A stretch of 64,000 nucleotides of DNA from Minisyncoccota bacterium (GTDB lineage Bacteria > Verrucomicrobiota > Verrucomicrobiia > Methylacidiphilales > Verrucolacustridaceae). Each line of letters starts with the position of its first letter. Position 1 is the stretch's first letter. A model generated the notes under the pieces. The model was not told the origin of the DNA. It did no database searches and was given only the letters and a program-made list of their open reading frames with translations. The stretch covers positions 25,777-89,776 of the forward strand of contig JASGCJ010000002.1 in the NCBI GenBank assembly GCA_030054195.1, in the 5' to 3' direction. Positions 1 through 8,383 of this stretch are shown here, piece by piece. The position numbers were made by a program, and so were the translations under genes.

Positions 1-655
1 TACTTGAAAGCCCCTCACTCGCCCTGGCCAACACATCGCTCTCCTGAGCTTGTAATGCCGCCGTCTCCTTACGAATCCGACCTGCGTACTGCACAATCGC
101 CAGCATGAGAAATGGAATCACCGCAAGGGAGAGCAGCGCAAGGAGCGGACTCATTCTCCACATGATAAAAAAAGTTCCAAACAGAGTCAGAAGCGAACCC
201 AAAATCGTTACAAAACCCCGATTAAAATAGGTCTGCACCGCCTGAGCATCGTAGGCGACTCGAAAGCTCGAGTCGGAACTTCTGCGCGAATCATGAAACC
301 GTAGTGGAAGAGATTGGAGATACGCATAGAGATCGGTTCGAACCCGCAAAAGAGCCTGCAGTCCCACTTCAATCAATGTGTAAGTCTGCGCCAGATTGAC
401 CGCTCCCCAAAGAAGGTGAATTAGGACCAGTGCCCCGCAAGTAACGGCCAAAGCAGTCGGAAACGTCCAGTAAGCCCCTCCCCATGGGAATTGAATTCCT
501 CCTTGGGGCGCCGTCAAAACGGAATCGACGACAAACTTAAGAGGCCACGGCTTGAGTAGATTGAATAGTGTCGCTGTAAACAATAGCCCCAAAGCGAGGG
601 AGATTCTGCCCGCGAAAGGCCGGTAGTAGCGAAGGATTCGTAGGGTCAGGTTCAT
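1..655 (-). CDS. ABC exporter, N-terminal membrane domain (partial)
   Basis: Start of an ABC half-transporter of the MsbA/LmrA exporter type. Only the first ~218 residues, the membrane domain, lie in the window; the ATPase domain is beyond the left edge. The N-terminus (MNLTLRILRYYRPFAG) leads into several hydrophobic helices, and the segment LQSLPLRFHD matches the conserved exporter motif that follows the first cytoplasmic extension. The ATG at 655 overlaps the TGA of the upstream glycosyltransferase fusion gene as ATGA, so the two are very likely translated together. From that context the substrate may be a glycan or glycolipid; this is inference. A lipid A or drug exporter cannot be excluded. 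Confidence 0.85.
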   Translation of the reverse strand, partial: MNLTLRILRYYRPFAGRISLALGLLFTATLFNLLKPWPLKFVVDSVLTAPQGGIQFPWGGAYWTFPTALAVTCGALVLIHLLWGAVNLAQTYTLIEVGLQALLRVRTDLYAYLQSLPLRFHDSRRSSDSSFRVAYDAQAVQTYFNRGFVTILGSLLTLFGTFFIMWRMSPLLALLSLAVIPFLMLAIVQYAGRIRKETAALQAQESDVLARASEGLSS

Positions 656-3240
656 TGAACCTGTCCTTGGCCTGTGAGCGGTAAAAGCTGTGCTCGCCTT
701 GCAGCCACACGAACCAAATCTCCGACCCTGCGTCTCAGTTGCCAACCCGTCCAAAGCCAACCACAAATCGCCAAACCTAAAAGAGACAGAAACGCAGGCA
801 AAGCCGTACGGAAAGATAAACCTACCAGCACATCGGCGGTCACTGCTGTGAGAGCAAAAAGAACACTAAAAGTGCTGGGAACAATTCCTTGATGAACCCG
901 CGTCAATCGACGTCCATGTGGATAGATCTCTGTTAAGGTGCGTAAACGAACATGCCACCAGCGATTCGCAAAGATCTGAATATCCCACGCGTTCCAACCT
1001 GTATCCTGTGCATATCGCCAACCCTCTTCCTCCAGGATTTTTTCAACCTCCTCCAAAAGTGAAATTCTTTCCCTTCCCTGCTCACTCCAAAAAGCCAACT
1101 CCCGTGTTCGCCAAAGGGGCAGACTCGGGCCTGCATCTTTCTCGGGGGTCTGAACAACAGATTCGGGTGTCCGTTTTCCCCGTAGCCAGGTGAAGTACCG
1201 CGCCCAATCCCGCACCAGAGGCTGAACCAGCGCGAGATAAAATACCGTCAGTCGGGCCAACACCGTATCATGACGCGTTTCCACTCGAGCCAGGACCATA
1301 AAGGAAAGAGCCGGAATGAGTGTCGCAGCCAACATGAGCAAAGGAAGAATGCGAAGCGGCTCAATCTGAATCGAAACCAGAAATATAAAAAGGGTCAGCG
1401 CATTCCACTCCAACCCACCCACCAACTGTGCCCAAGGGCTCGCAGGCTTTGGATAGAGACACTGGAAAAACCCCGTTCCAAAGACCCCGTGATAGATGAT
1501 CGGCCGATGAAAAACCCTCTCGAACCTGGGCAATCCGTAAATCACACCTTTCCACCGGGCCGTGCCCTGGGGATCAAAGTACTGCATATGCTTAAATCGT
1601 AACATTGCTTCAGCCTCTCCATATCCTTTCTGCTGCTTGATGTAGGCCTGCATCGTAAAGCGGCGGTGATGCCAAACGAGTGCACTAGGACTAAATCCAA
1701 TTCGATGCCCTCTTTGCAGAAGTCTCCAACAGAGGTCCACATCGTCTCCAGCCGTCCTAAACTCTCCATCAAATCCCCCCACCTCCTCCAGCGCCGTCCG
1801 CCAGAACGCCATATTGCAACCAGGAATGTGTTCCGCCTCCGTGTCGGTCAGCAAAACGTGCGTGGGTGCCCCAGGACATGCCGCAACGGCGGCTCCAATC
1901 GAGCTTTTTGCAGGCGGATGCAAGTTGGGCCCCCCTACCGCCGCAAAGGTTCCCTCCAAAAGTGTTGAAACCAGGAAGTAGAGCCAATCCGAATCGGGCA
2001 TACAATCCGAGTCGGTGTAGGCAAGAATTTCTCCTGAAGCCGCCTGCATTCCCACATTTCTTGCCACAGATAACCCCCGATTCGGTTGGAGAATATTTTT
2101 TACAAGGGGAAATTCTGCCACGATCAACTGGGTGTTATCCTTGGATCCATCATCCACGACAATCACCTCGAAGTTCGGATACTCCACTTCCTGAAGAGCT
2201 TCCAGACACCCCCGAAGAGTGGCACCCCCGTTATAACTACAAACAATCACCGAAACTTTCGGAGTTCGGGATAACGGAAACTTTTCAACTAGTGTGTCGC
2301 CTGAACTTAAAGTCTGTTTCGAAAGAGTTCGGTACGCCAACTTAGGCTCTCGATCCCTGCGCACTAATCCAAAAGCCCAATCTTCCACATCGATCCCATC
2401 CGTGAACCACTCGTCCGTCCAAGAAAACAGGATCGTCCCCGCTAATCCACCGCGAAACACCTCATCCCAGTGCAAATTCAGCAACGCGGATTGCTCCTCC
2501 TCGCTATGGCGAATGGTATCCATTCCGAACTCCCCCAAAACCAACGGACGGTCCTCCGCCAAATTCTGCAGCCGGGATAAATAGGCACGTAAATCTGGAC
2601 CTCGATGCAAATACACATTGTAGGAAAGAAAATCGGTCTCCTTGGGAATCAGATACTCCGTAGGCGGAAAGTTTGCGTATGCCGCCAATGCCTCAGAGTC
2701 CTCATCTTTCACCAATCTCACTAACGAGTCCAAAAATCCTTCCACTCTCTGTGGCCCGTACCAACGCACCAGATCTGGCGGAATCTCATTATCAACGTAG
2801 TACCCCAACAAAGCAGGATGACCTGCCCCACCTTTCGCTGCTCTTCGGACCGAAGCCCGGATTTCTCTTCGAACGGCGCCATCATCCAGAAAAAGGACTC
2901 TCCTTTGCCACGGCACGGTTACCATCACCCTCAGGCCATGCTCTGCAGCCAGATCTAAAAACCATCTTCCGGGAGGATGGTAGATTCTGATCATGTTAAA
3001 TCCCGCAGCGCCAATCAGGCGGAAATCTCTTTTTACTTTCTCAGGATGCCCCAGATGCTCCTCCCCCTCCCGAAAAGGCCCGTACGTGACCCCTTGGATA
3101 AAGAATTTCTCCTCACCCGAAAACAGAAACTTGCCGCGAACCTGAATTCTAGACCCACGCAACCCCTTTGGCCGGTTCCGCACCTCCGAATCCGAGGGTA
3201 CCGGCCACGCAGGAAACAGGGGAACAGGGGCGGAGCTCAA
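652..3240 (-). CDS. Glycoside hydrolase (TIM barrel)-GT2 glycosyltransferase membrane fusion protein
   Basis: 862-residue two-enzyme fusion. Residues ~35-300 resemble a clan GH-A beta-glycosidase barrel: E152 in YYVDNE is the likely acid/base and E237 in LGEFGMD the likely nucleophile. Residues ~328-560 are a family 2 glycosyltransferase: VSVIVCSYN, VVDDGS, DSD at 410-412 for the metal/nucleotide, and a GDDVD catalytic region near 498. Hydrophobic segments follow at ~630-690 and ~800-840, with a cytoplasmic-looking linker between. It probably builds and trims a beta-linked polysaccharide at the inner membrane. The first in-frame start is TTG at 3238-3240, overlapping the proA stop as TTGA; no in-frame ATG occurs before the barrel. 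The next gene is an ABC exporter, joined by ATGA. The substrate is unknown. Confidence 0.85.
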   Translation of the reverse strand: MSSAPVPLFPAWPVPSDSEVRNRPKGLRGSRIQVRGKFLFSGEEKFFIQGVTYGPFREGEEHLGHPEKVKRDFRLIGAAGFNMIRIYHPPGRWFLDLAAEHGLRVMVTVPWQRRVLFLDDGAVRREIRASVRRAAKGGAGHPALLGYYVDNEIPPDLVRWYGPQRVEGFLDSLVRLVKDEDSEALAAYANFPPTEYLIPKETDFLSYNVYLHRGPDLRAYLSRLQNLAEDRPLVLGEFGMDTIRHSEEEQSALLNLHWDEVFRGGLAGTILFSWTDEWFTDGIDVEDWAFGLVRRDREPKLAYRTLSKQTLSSGDTLVEKFPLSRTPKVSVIVCSYNGGATLRGCLEALQEVEYPNFEVIVVDDGSKDNTQLIVAEFPLVKNILQPNRGLSVARNVGMQAASGEILAYTDSDCMPDSDWLYFLVSTLLEGTFAAVGGPNLHPPAKSSIGAAVAACPGAPTHVLLTDTEAEHIPGCNMAFWRTALEEVGGFDGEFRTAGDDVDLCWRLLQRGHRIGFSPSALVWHHRRFTMQAYIKQQKGYGEAEAMLRFKHMQYFDPQGTARWKGVIYGLPRFERVFHRPIIYHGVFGTGFFQCLYPKPASPWAQLVGGLEWNALTLFIFLVSIQIEPLRILPLLMLAATLIPALSFMVLARVETRHDTVLARLTVFYLALVQPLVRDWARYFTWLRGKRTPESVVQTPEKDAGPSLPLWRTRELAFWSEQGRERISLLEEVEKILEEEGWRYAQDTGWNAWDIQIFANRWWHVRLRTLTEIYPHGRRLTRVHQGIVPSTFSVLFALTAVTADVLVGLSFRTALPAFLSLLGLAICGWLWTGWQLRRRVGDLVRVAARRAQLLPLTGQGQVQ

Positions 3241-4481
3241 TCCCGGATCTGGCCCTGACCAGCCACCACATATTTATAGGAGGTCAACTCCTCAAGACCC
3301 ATCGGGCCCCGGGCGTGAATTTTATCCGTGCTAATTCCAATTTCGGCACCAAATCCGAACTCCGCTCCATCGGTAAACCGTGTGGAGGCATTCCAATACA
3401 CGGCTGCAGAATCTACTTTTCGCATAAACTCCTCTGCAACCTTGCGGTCCTCCGTCACAATCGTGTCAGAGTGATGGCTTCCATACTCTTCAATGTGTTC
3501 CAAGGCCCCCTTCAACCCATCCACCACACGAATCGCCATTGTGAGATCCAGATACTCCGTTTTCCAAGATTTCGGTGCTTCCAAAGCTTGCCCCGAGATC
3601 CGAGCCGCTTCCAAATCGCCAAAAAACTTCACCCCCTTTGCCTGCAAAGCCTTCACGATACGCGGGAGAACTTTTTCAGCTCCGTCCCGATCCACCAGCA
3701 GAGTTTCGGCCGCATTACACGTAGCGGGTCTTTGGCATTTTGAATTTACCGTAATCGATTCCGCCATAATCGGGTCCGCATCCCGATGAACAAATACATG
3801 ACAAATCCCATCCGCGTGCTTGATGACAGGCACTCGAGCATTCTCAACCACTGCAGCAATAAGACCGGATCCACCTCGCGGAATGAGTAGATCAATCACC
3901 CCCTCCAGCCCACACATCTCCGCAACCCCCTCCCGCCCCTCATCCTCCACAAGAGTAACAACCTCAAGCGGCAAACCCTTTTTCTTGGCGGCTTGTCCTA
4001 GCACATCCGCCAAAGCCCGGTTACTTCTTTTTGCTTCTCGTCCTCCACGCAAAAGAGTCGCGTTGCCCGCCTTCAAACAAAGCACCGCACTGTCCACCGT
4101 CACATTGGGACGCGACTCATAAATAATTCCAATCAACCCGATCGGGACGCGAACTTTGAAAATCTCCAACTTGTTCGGACGATTCCACTTTTTGATCACC
4201 TCACCCACCGGGTCAGGAAGCTTGGCTACATGCCGGACTCCTTCCACCATCTCCCGAAACCGCTTCTCCGTCAGCTCAAGCCTGTCCAGCAGCGCACCCG
4301 AAGTTCCAGCCACCTTAGCCGCTGCCACGTCTTCCTGATTCGCCTTTCGGATGACTTTTTCTTGGGCATCCAACTCGTCCGCCATCCCAACCAGTAAGCT
4401 GTTCTTCTCTTCCGTTCCTAGCTGAGCCAAAACCCGAGATGCCCTTTTTGCCCGTTGCGCTAACTCTCGCACCCCACTCAT
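3237..4481 (-). CDS. proA: Gamma-glutamyl phosphate reductase
   Basis: Second step of proline synthesis: NADPH-dependent reduction of L-glutamyl 5-phosphate to glutamate semialdehyde in the cytoplasm. The 414 residues match the family's usual ~415. The catalytic cysteine lies in RPATCNAAE, and the family signatures IYESRPNVTVD and LRGGREA are present. I chose ATG 4481 because it overlaps the proB stop as ATGA; an in-frame GTG four codons upstream (4493) is the alternative. It follows proB directly, so kinase and reductase are made together, as expected for an enzyme pair that passes on a labile acyl phosphate. Confidence 0.97.
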   Translation of the reverse strand: MSGVRELAQRAKRASRVLAQLGTEEKNSLLVGMADELDAQEKVIRKANQEDVAAAKVAGTSGALLDRLELTEKRFREMVEGVRHVAKLPDPVGEVIKKWNRPNKLEIFKVRVPIGLIGIIYESRPNVTVDSAVLCLKAGNATLLRGGREAKRSNRALADVLGQAAKKKGLPLEVVTLVEDEGREGVAEMCGLEGVIDLLIPRGGSGLIAAVVENARVPVIKHADGICHVFVHRDADPIMAESITVNSKCQRPATCNAAETLLVDRDGAEKVLPRIVKALQAKGVKFFGDLEAARISGQALEAPKSWKTEYLDLTMAIRVVDGLKGALEHIEEYGSHHSDTIVTEDRKVAEEFMRKVDSAAVYWNASTRFTDGAEFGFGAEIGISTDKIHARGPMGLEELTSYKYVVAGQGQIRD

Positions 4482-5245
4482 CGGCCGACCCACGTCCCTG
4501 ACGGAGTTCGATCCACACTCTTTCGCAAAACTTTCTCCTTCCTTCCATCAGTAATGACAACGTCGATTCCCCGACTCATCGCCAACCGAGCCGCCTCTAG
4601 CTTGGACACCATTCCACCCACCGAGCCCGCACTCCCGGCCCCACCTGCGCAGGCCAGAATTTTTGAATCGATTTTTTTCACACGGCGGATCAAGGAACCC
4701 GTTCCATCCGGTTGACTCATCAATCCAGGAGCATCCGTGAGAATCACCAGCCGATCCGCTCGCGCCAAGATCGCCACATGAGCGGACAACTTGTCGTTAT
4801 CCCCGAATGCATTCAACAGAGCGATCTCCTCAAAGGAGAGCGCATCATTCTCATTAAAGATCGGGAGGGTGTTCTTTAGCTTCATTAACGTATGCAATGT
4901 GGCACGCGTATTTTCGTAAATCTTACGGCTGTCTAGATCCCACGAAGTTAAAAGAATCTGTGCCACTAAAATTCGGTGCGGAGCCAGCGCTGTTCCGTAC
5001 GCCTTCATCAAGAGAGGTTGTCCAATCGTGGCACACGCCTGCATCTCCGGTCGTGAGGTCGGCCTCTTCCGCCACCCTAACGCCTGCATGCCCGCACGAA
5101 TCGCCCCAGAACTCACCAGTAAAACCTCATGCCCAGCACGACGTAAGCCAGCAATCTCCTTTGCCCACAGCCGAATCCTTGTTTCTGCAAGTCCCCCCGC
5201 CTTTGCGGCCAAGAGGCTACTTCCAATTTTAATCACAAGCCTCAT
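4478..5245 (-). CDS. proB: Glutamate 5-kinase, short form without PUA domain
   Basis: First step of proline synthesis: ATP-dependent phosphorylation of glutamate. Only the amino acid kinase domain is present (255 residues; the common form with a C-terminal PUA domain is ~370). Motifs: VIKIGSSLL near the N-terminus, SSGAIRAGM, the NDxLSAHVA region and LTDAPGL. The start at 5245 is set by an AAGGAG ribosome site 8 bases upstream; a longer in-frame reading from 5332 lacks such a site and would overlap the preceding gene. PUA-less kinases are known in other bacteria. Proline feedback control acts through the kinase domain and may still operate. Confidence 0.95.
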   Translation of the reverse strand: MRLVIKIGSSLLAAKAGGLAETRIRLWAKEIAGLRRAGHEVLLVSSGAIRAGMQALGWRKRPTSRPEMQACATIGQPLLMKAYGTALAPHRILVAQILLTSWDLDSRKIYENTRATLHTLMKLKNTLPIFNENDALSFEEIALLNAFGDNDKLSAHVAILARADRLVILTDAPGLMSQPDGTGSLIRRVKKIDSKILACAGGAGSAGSVGGMVSKLEAARLAMSRGIDVVITDGRKEKVLRKSVDRTPSGTWVGR

Positions 5246-5256
5246 CGAAGTTCTCC

Positions 5257-5565
5257 TTAGGACTTTTGCCTGGACCAAAATTTTCGCGCTTCTTGAATCA
5301 AGCGAAGGACAGCAAACGATTTTCCGACCCAACCCAACGGAGCCACAGAAGCTTTTTTACCGCCAAGGAAAAGCGAGGCCAATCCCAGCACCGGTCCACC
5401 CCACTGCCGGCTGATCCGCCATACGTTCTCGCCTTCGTCTAACCAAACTCCCAGCGAAGATGCTTCGCTACACGCCTTTTGAAAATCAGCCGTGGCTCTC
5501 CTTGAGGAAGCCTGGCACGCCTGGCGGATCTCCCGCGCCCGCGTCAGCGCCGCGAGCTCAACCAT
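5257..5565 (-). CDS. Small YqjK-like membrane-associated protein
   Basis: 102 residues, third gene of a YqjD-YqjE-YqjK-like set. The N-terminal third is charged and Ala/Arg-rich; a weakly hydrophobic stretch (VLGLASLFLGG) sits in the middle and a basic tail ends in KFWSRQKS. It starts inside the end of the YqjE-like gene (22-base overlap), with AGAGGGA before ATG 5565. The order matches the E. coli yqjD-yqjE-yqjK cluster, whose members are small inner-membrane proteins, YqjD being ribosome-associated. The assignment rests mainly on gene order and size; sequence similarity is weak by eye. Confidence 0.6.
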   Translation of the reverse strand: MVELAALTRAREIRQACQASSRRATADFQKACSEASSLGVWLDEGENVWRISRQWGGPVLGLASLFLGGKKASVAPLGWVGKSFAVLRLIQEARKFWSRQKS

Positions 5566-5909
5566 TCCCGGTCCCTCTGGAATTCCGCCACCGTATCAGC
5601 AAAAGGCATCCCCTCACCCAAAACCCTTTTTCGCATTCTCAAAAAAGCTCCCAAGGCACCTAACCCGTACAGCAAAGCCAAGCCTACAAGAGCTAAAACT
5701 CGAGCCTGAGGATCCGGCCAAACGGACAGAACTACAGCCAACGATGCCACCAACAGAGCCAAAATTCCCAATCCCAACGCCACCGCCAACCAAAGAATCG
5801 CCTCTACGGCCCGCCACTTTTCCTCCTGCAGTTCCGTGGCTAAAAGACGTAACCGCTCCTCCACCATCTTGATGGAAGTCAAAGCTAGATCGCGAATAGC
5901 GGAAATCAT
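5544..5909 (-). CDS. YqjE-like/phage holin superfamily III-type membrane protein
   Basis: 121 residues with an amphipathic N-terminus (SIKMVEERLRLLATELQEEK) and two adjacent transmembrane helices at ~37-65 and ~72-92, the layout of the YqjE family (often labelled phage holin superfamily III although chromosomal). It begins 6 bases after the YqjD-like gene. These proteins are tied to stress and stationary-phase membrane physiology; no enzymatic activity is expected. Nothing nearby suggests a prophage, so the holin label should not be read as function. Confidence 0.75.
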   Translation of the reverse strand: MISAIRDLALTSIKMVEERLRLLATELQEEKWRAVEAILWLAVALGLGILALLVASLAVVLSVWPDPQARVLALVGLALLYGLGALGAFLRMRKRVLGEGMPFADTVAEFQRDREWLSSRR

Positions 5910-5915
5910 GGGATT

Positions 5916-6239
5916 TTATCGGCGGTTCAAAAGAGCGCCAATCAGCAACCCTACCACCAAGGCAACCCCGACCGACTCGTACGGATGCTTGCGAATCATC
6001 CGATCTGCCTCCTTCATCCCCTCCTCAGCCGCTTCCTTTACATCATCCAAGTCCCGAAACCGCTCCTTGGCTGACTCAATTTTTTTTGCCAACTGCCGCC
6101 TGACCTCCTGAGCTTTTTCACCTAAATCTCCTGCCGTGGATTCAATCAACTCCTCCGCATGAGCAATCACCTCCTGAAGATGATGTCTCTCTTTCCCCGC
6201 CCCCTTCGTGCCGGACTTTTTTGCTCTGGATTTGGTCAT
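5916..6239 (-). CDS. YqjD/ElaB family (DUF883) inner-membrane protein
   Basis: 107 residues. A long charged amphipathic helix (HLQEVIAHAEELIESTAGD and on to ~75) is followed by RKHPYESVGVALVVGLLIGALL, the C-terminal single-pass anchor typical of DUF883 proteins, ending in NRR. In E. coli, YqjD and ElaB bind ribosomes in stationary phase and tether them to the inner membrane; this homologue may do likewise, by inference. ATG 6239 is preferred over a start 16 codons upstream because it begins the basic MTKSRAKK head typical of the family. It leads a three-gene cassette with the YqjE-like and YqjK-like genes. Confidence 0.82.
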   Translation of the reverse strand: MTKSRAKKSGTKGAGKERHHLQEVIAHAEELIESTAGDLGEKAQEVRRQLAKKIESAKERFRDLDDVKEAAEEGMKEADRMIRKHPYESVGVALVVGLLIGALLNRR

Positions 6240-6301
6240 CCTGATACTCTGCCAAGCCCCTAGCATGGGAGCAAGTTTCCCGCCCACGATTCTCTACGCC
6301 T

Positions 6302-7456
6302 TCAAATACCCAAGTCTTTGGAGGCCAATCTCTTTTCAAGCATGCCTCGAGCCTGGTAACGGGCTCGTAAGCGGGGATCAAACCAGATCTCTGCAAACAT
6401 TTGACCCAGAACGGTAAAAATCCCCAAAAGAGGCATAGCTAAAAGCAACCCGTAGACCCCACCCAGCATTCCTCCTGAAAAAATCATCATCACGGTAACC
6501 AGGGGATGCATACGCAAAGCCCGACCCACGGTCATTGGCGTGTAAATAAATTCGTCCAGCAAACGCACTCCCAAAAAAAGAAATACCACAGCCAACATCA
6601 ACCCGCTGGATTGAGGAGCCTTAACCGCCACAGTCGCCACCGCCAAAATACCGCCTATCCCCGAACCAATGTAAGGCACCCACGCAAAAATCGCGCAGAT
6701 CAAACCGAGAAACATCGCATCCCAAAATCCAAAAATGCCAGGCCCTTTCCCTAGGAACCACAACCCCAACCCCAGACTCACCGTATCCAGCATGGTTAAA
6801 CCGAACATGCCTCGGAAATAGGCCCGCATCTGCGCATCCATCCGATCAAAAAGAAGCAGAGTTTTTTCAAAAAAAGCATTGGGTACTGCACGCAAAACCA
6901 AGCGGTGAAACGCTGTTCCATCCCGCAAGAAGAAAAAGGTCAGAAAAGGCACCAGCAGGAGGCTCGGCAACCAGTGCAAAAGAAAAAGAGCCACATCCGC
7001 CACATACTCCTTTCCTGAGCCCGCCAAGAAAACATTTAGCTGCTCCTCCATCCCGTCTGCCAAACGTGCTTTCTTGGCAAAAGCAAATCGATCTTCCAAA
7101 GCCAATAAGTTATCTCGCAAAACCGACTGCAATCGCTCCCAGTACGTCGGAATCTGATTTTGAAAGTCCGACAAAAAGTTCAACATCTTGGGCAGGACAA
7201 GAATAGAGAAAATCACAGTCAGGACGGTCGCAGCACCCAAAAAGATTCCCAATGCTTGCCCTGGCGTAACCCCCGCTAACTGCAATTTCTGGAGAAGCGG
7301 CTGTACCAAGTAGTACAGCACAACCGCCAAAATCAGCGGAAAAGCCAACCATGCCACTGCTTTCAAAAGAAGAATCGAACCGAGGGCTCCCCCAATTACC
7401 GCAACCCAGATAATGGGATGCTCCAGCGATCGGTCGGGCGGGCTGCTTGTCTTCAC
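6302..7456 (-). CDS. AI-2E family transporter (UPF0118-type permease)
   Basis: 384-residue polytopic membrane protein with the AI-2E/TqsA-PerM layout: two N-terminal helices (~15-60), one near 68-90, a soluble region to ~150, then four or five C-terminal helices with the GLICAIFAWVPYIGSGIG signature near 240. Family members have been linked to autoinducer-2 export or Na+/H+ antiport, so the substrate cannot be told here. The GTG start at 7456 overlaps the stop of the cNMP-binding gene as GTGA, which suggests coupled expression. Confidence 0.88.
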   Translation of the reverse strand: MKTSSPPDRSLEHPIIWVAVIGGALGSILLLKAVAWLAFPLILAVVLYYLVQPLLQKLQLAGVTPGQALGIFLGAATVLTVIFSILVLPKMLNFLSDFQNQIPTYWERLQSVLRDNLLALEDRFAFAKKARLADGMEEQLNVFLAGSGKEYVADVALFLLHWLPSLLLVPFLTFFFLRDGTAFHRLVLRAVPNAFFEKTLLLFDRMDAQMRAYFRGMFGLTMLDTVSLGLGLWFLGKGPGIFGFWDAMFLGLICAIFAWVPYIGSGIGGILAVATVAVKAPQSSGLMLAVVFLFLGVRLLDEFIYTPMTVGRALRMHPLVTVMMIFSGGMLGGVYGLLLAMPLLGIFTVLGQMFAEIWFDPRLRARYQARGMLEKRLASKDLGI

Positions 7457-7941
7457 GTAGCGGAAGGCTGCGAAGAGTCTCCTTCCGCCACCTTTCTCAA
7501 TCGGGATTCCAAAACCAGCGCTACTCCCATCGCAATTTTATATCCCAACCGAGGCCTTGCTTGAGCCAAAGCCTGAAGTTCGGGCCGGAACATCGCCAAA
7601 ACCGTCGAATCCTCCTCAGCCACCACGGTGGCCATTCGTTCACCCGCCCCCAACAGAGCCATCTCCCCAAATGATTCGCCAGGTGAAATAACACCCAAAA
7701 CTTTTTTAGCTAAGAGGCCCTTGCGGTTGGCACGTAACTTTCCGCGAATGACCACATACATCCCCTCTCCCTCCTCCCCCTCATCAAAAACAATCTCTCC
7801 AGCCAAGAAATGTCTCTCATGAAGATGCAGTTTTAAAGTCTCCAACTCCCCCCGGGTGCACTCGCGAAAAATCGCCACCCCAGAAACTACCTGCAAAATA
7901 GGGTCTAGAGGAGGTGGGCGAAATAGATTAGCTAGGTTCAT
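7453..7941 (-). CDS. Cyclic nucleotide-binding (CRP-like) domain protein without DNA-binding domain
   Basis: 162 residues. A single cNMP-binding beta-roll spans ~25-140, with the phosphate-binding cassette region GESFGEMALLG. There is no helix-turn-helix after it, only an Arg-rich C-terminal helix, so it is not a transcription factor by itself. Start ATG 7941 follows a GAGAGGAT ribosome site; an in-frame ATG at 7971 has no spaced site. It is coupled to the AI-2E-type permease gene and could be a small ligand sensor for it, by inference. The ligand may be cAMP, c-di-GMP or none. A second cNMP-domain protein lies at 30786-31268. Confidence 0.82.
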   Translation of the reverse strand: MNLANLFRPPPLDPILQVVSGVAIFRECTRGELETLKLHLHERHFLAGEIVFDEGEEGEGMYVVIRGKLRANRKGLLAKKVLGVISPGESFGEMALLGAGERMATVVAEEDSTVLAMFRPELQALAQARPRLGYKIAMGVALVLESRLRKVAEGDSSQPSAT

Positions 7942-7998
7942 ATCTTCATCCTCTCTCACAACGAGCCCCATCTCCAGTTAAAAACTCCACCTTTACAC

Positions 7999-8027
7999 TT
8001 GGGATCAAGGCCAACTCTGCTTATTAT
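7999..8027 (+). promoter_or_regulatory. Sigma70-like promoter of the STAS-mla operon
   Basis: -35 TTGGGA at 7999-8004, a 17-base spacer, and -10 TATTAT at 8022-8027. The expected transcription start is ~8034, within about two bases of the ATG at 8036, and no Shine-Dalgarno sequence precedes that ATG. The message may be leaderless. Confidence 0.5.
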
Positions 8028-8035
8028 TTCCTTCG

Positions 8036-8383
8036 ATGGAGATTCAGGAAAAAAATGAAGATTCGATCACGATCCTCGTCGTTGCGGGTGAAATCGATCT
8101 CAATCAGTCTCCCGCTCTCCGGACAACCCTTCGGGAGAAGGCCAAAGCGAAAACTCCCCGACTTCTGTTGGACTTTGCTGCCGTCGCCTATGTCGACTCT
8201 TCCGGCCTAGCGACTCTCATCGAATACTATCAAAGCTCGAAAGCCTACTCAGGAAAAATGGCGATTTGCTCCCTCGTTCCCCGCGTGCGTAGCTCTTTCG
8301 ATCTCGTCCGCCTCAGCGAAGTCTTTTCGATTTTCCCAGATCAGGCCGAGGCACGGAAGGCTCTGGCCGGTGGTTCCGCTTGA
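8036..8383 (+). CDS. STAS-domain protein, MlaB/anti-sigma-factor-antagonist type
   Basis: 115-residue single STAS domain. AYVDSSGLATLIEY at ~51-64 carries the double serine of SpoIIAA/RsbV proteins; S56 is the position phosphorylated there. The gene heads an operon with MlaE, MlaF and MlaD homologues, where the STAS subunit MlaB is expected, but an RsbW-like kinase domain is encoded four genes on. It may therefore be the transporter's MlaB, a phospho-switch antagonist, or both. Its stop overlaps the mlaE TTG start as TTGA. Confidence 0.85.
   Translation: MEIQEKNEDSITILVVAGEIDLNQSPALRTTLREKAKAKTPRLLLDFAAVAYVDSSGLATLIEYYQSSKAYSGKMAICSLVPRVRSSFDLVRLSEVFSIFPDQAEARKALAGGSA

Noticed and set aside
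5544-5909. Prophage holin
   Set aside because: Although the family is sometimes named phage holin superfamily III, the gene sits in a YqjD/E/K-like set and there are no phage genes nearby.
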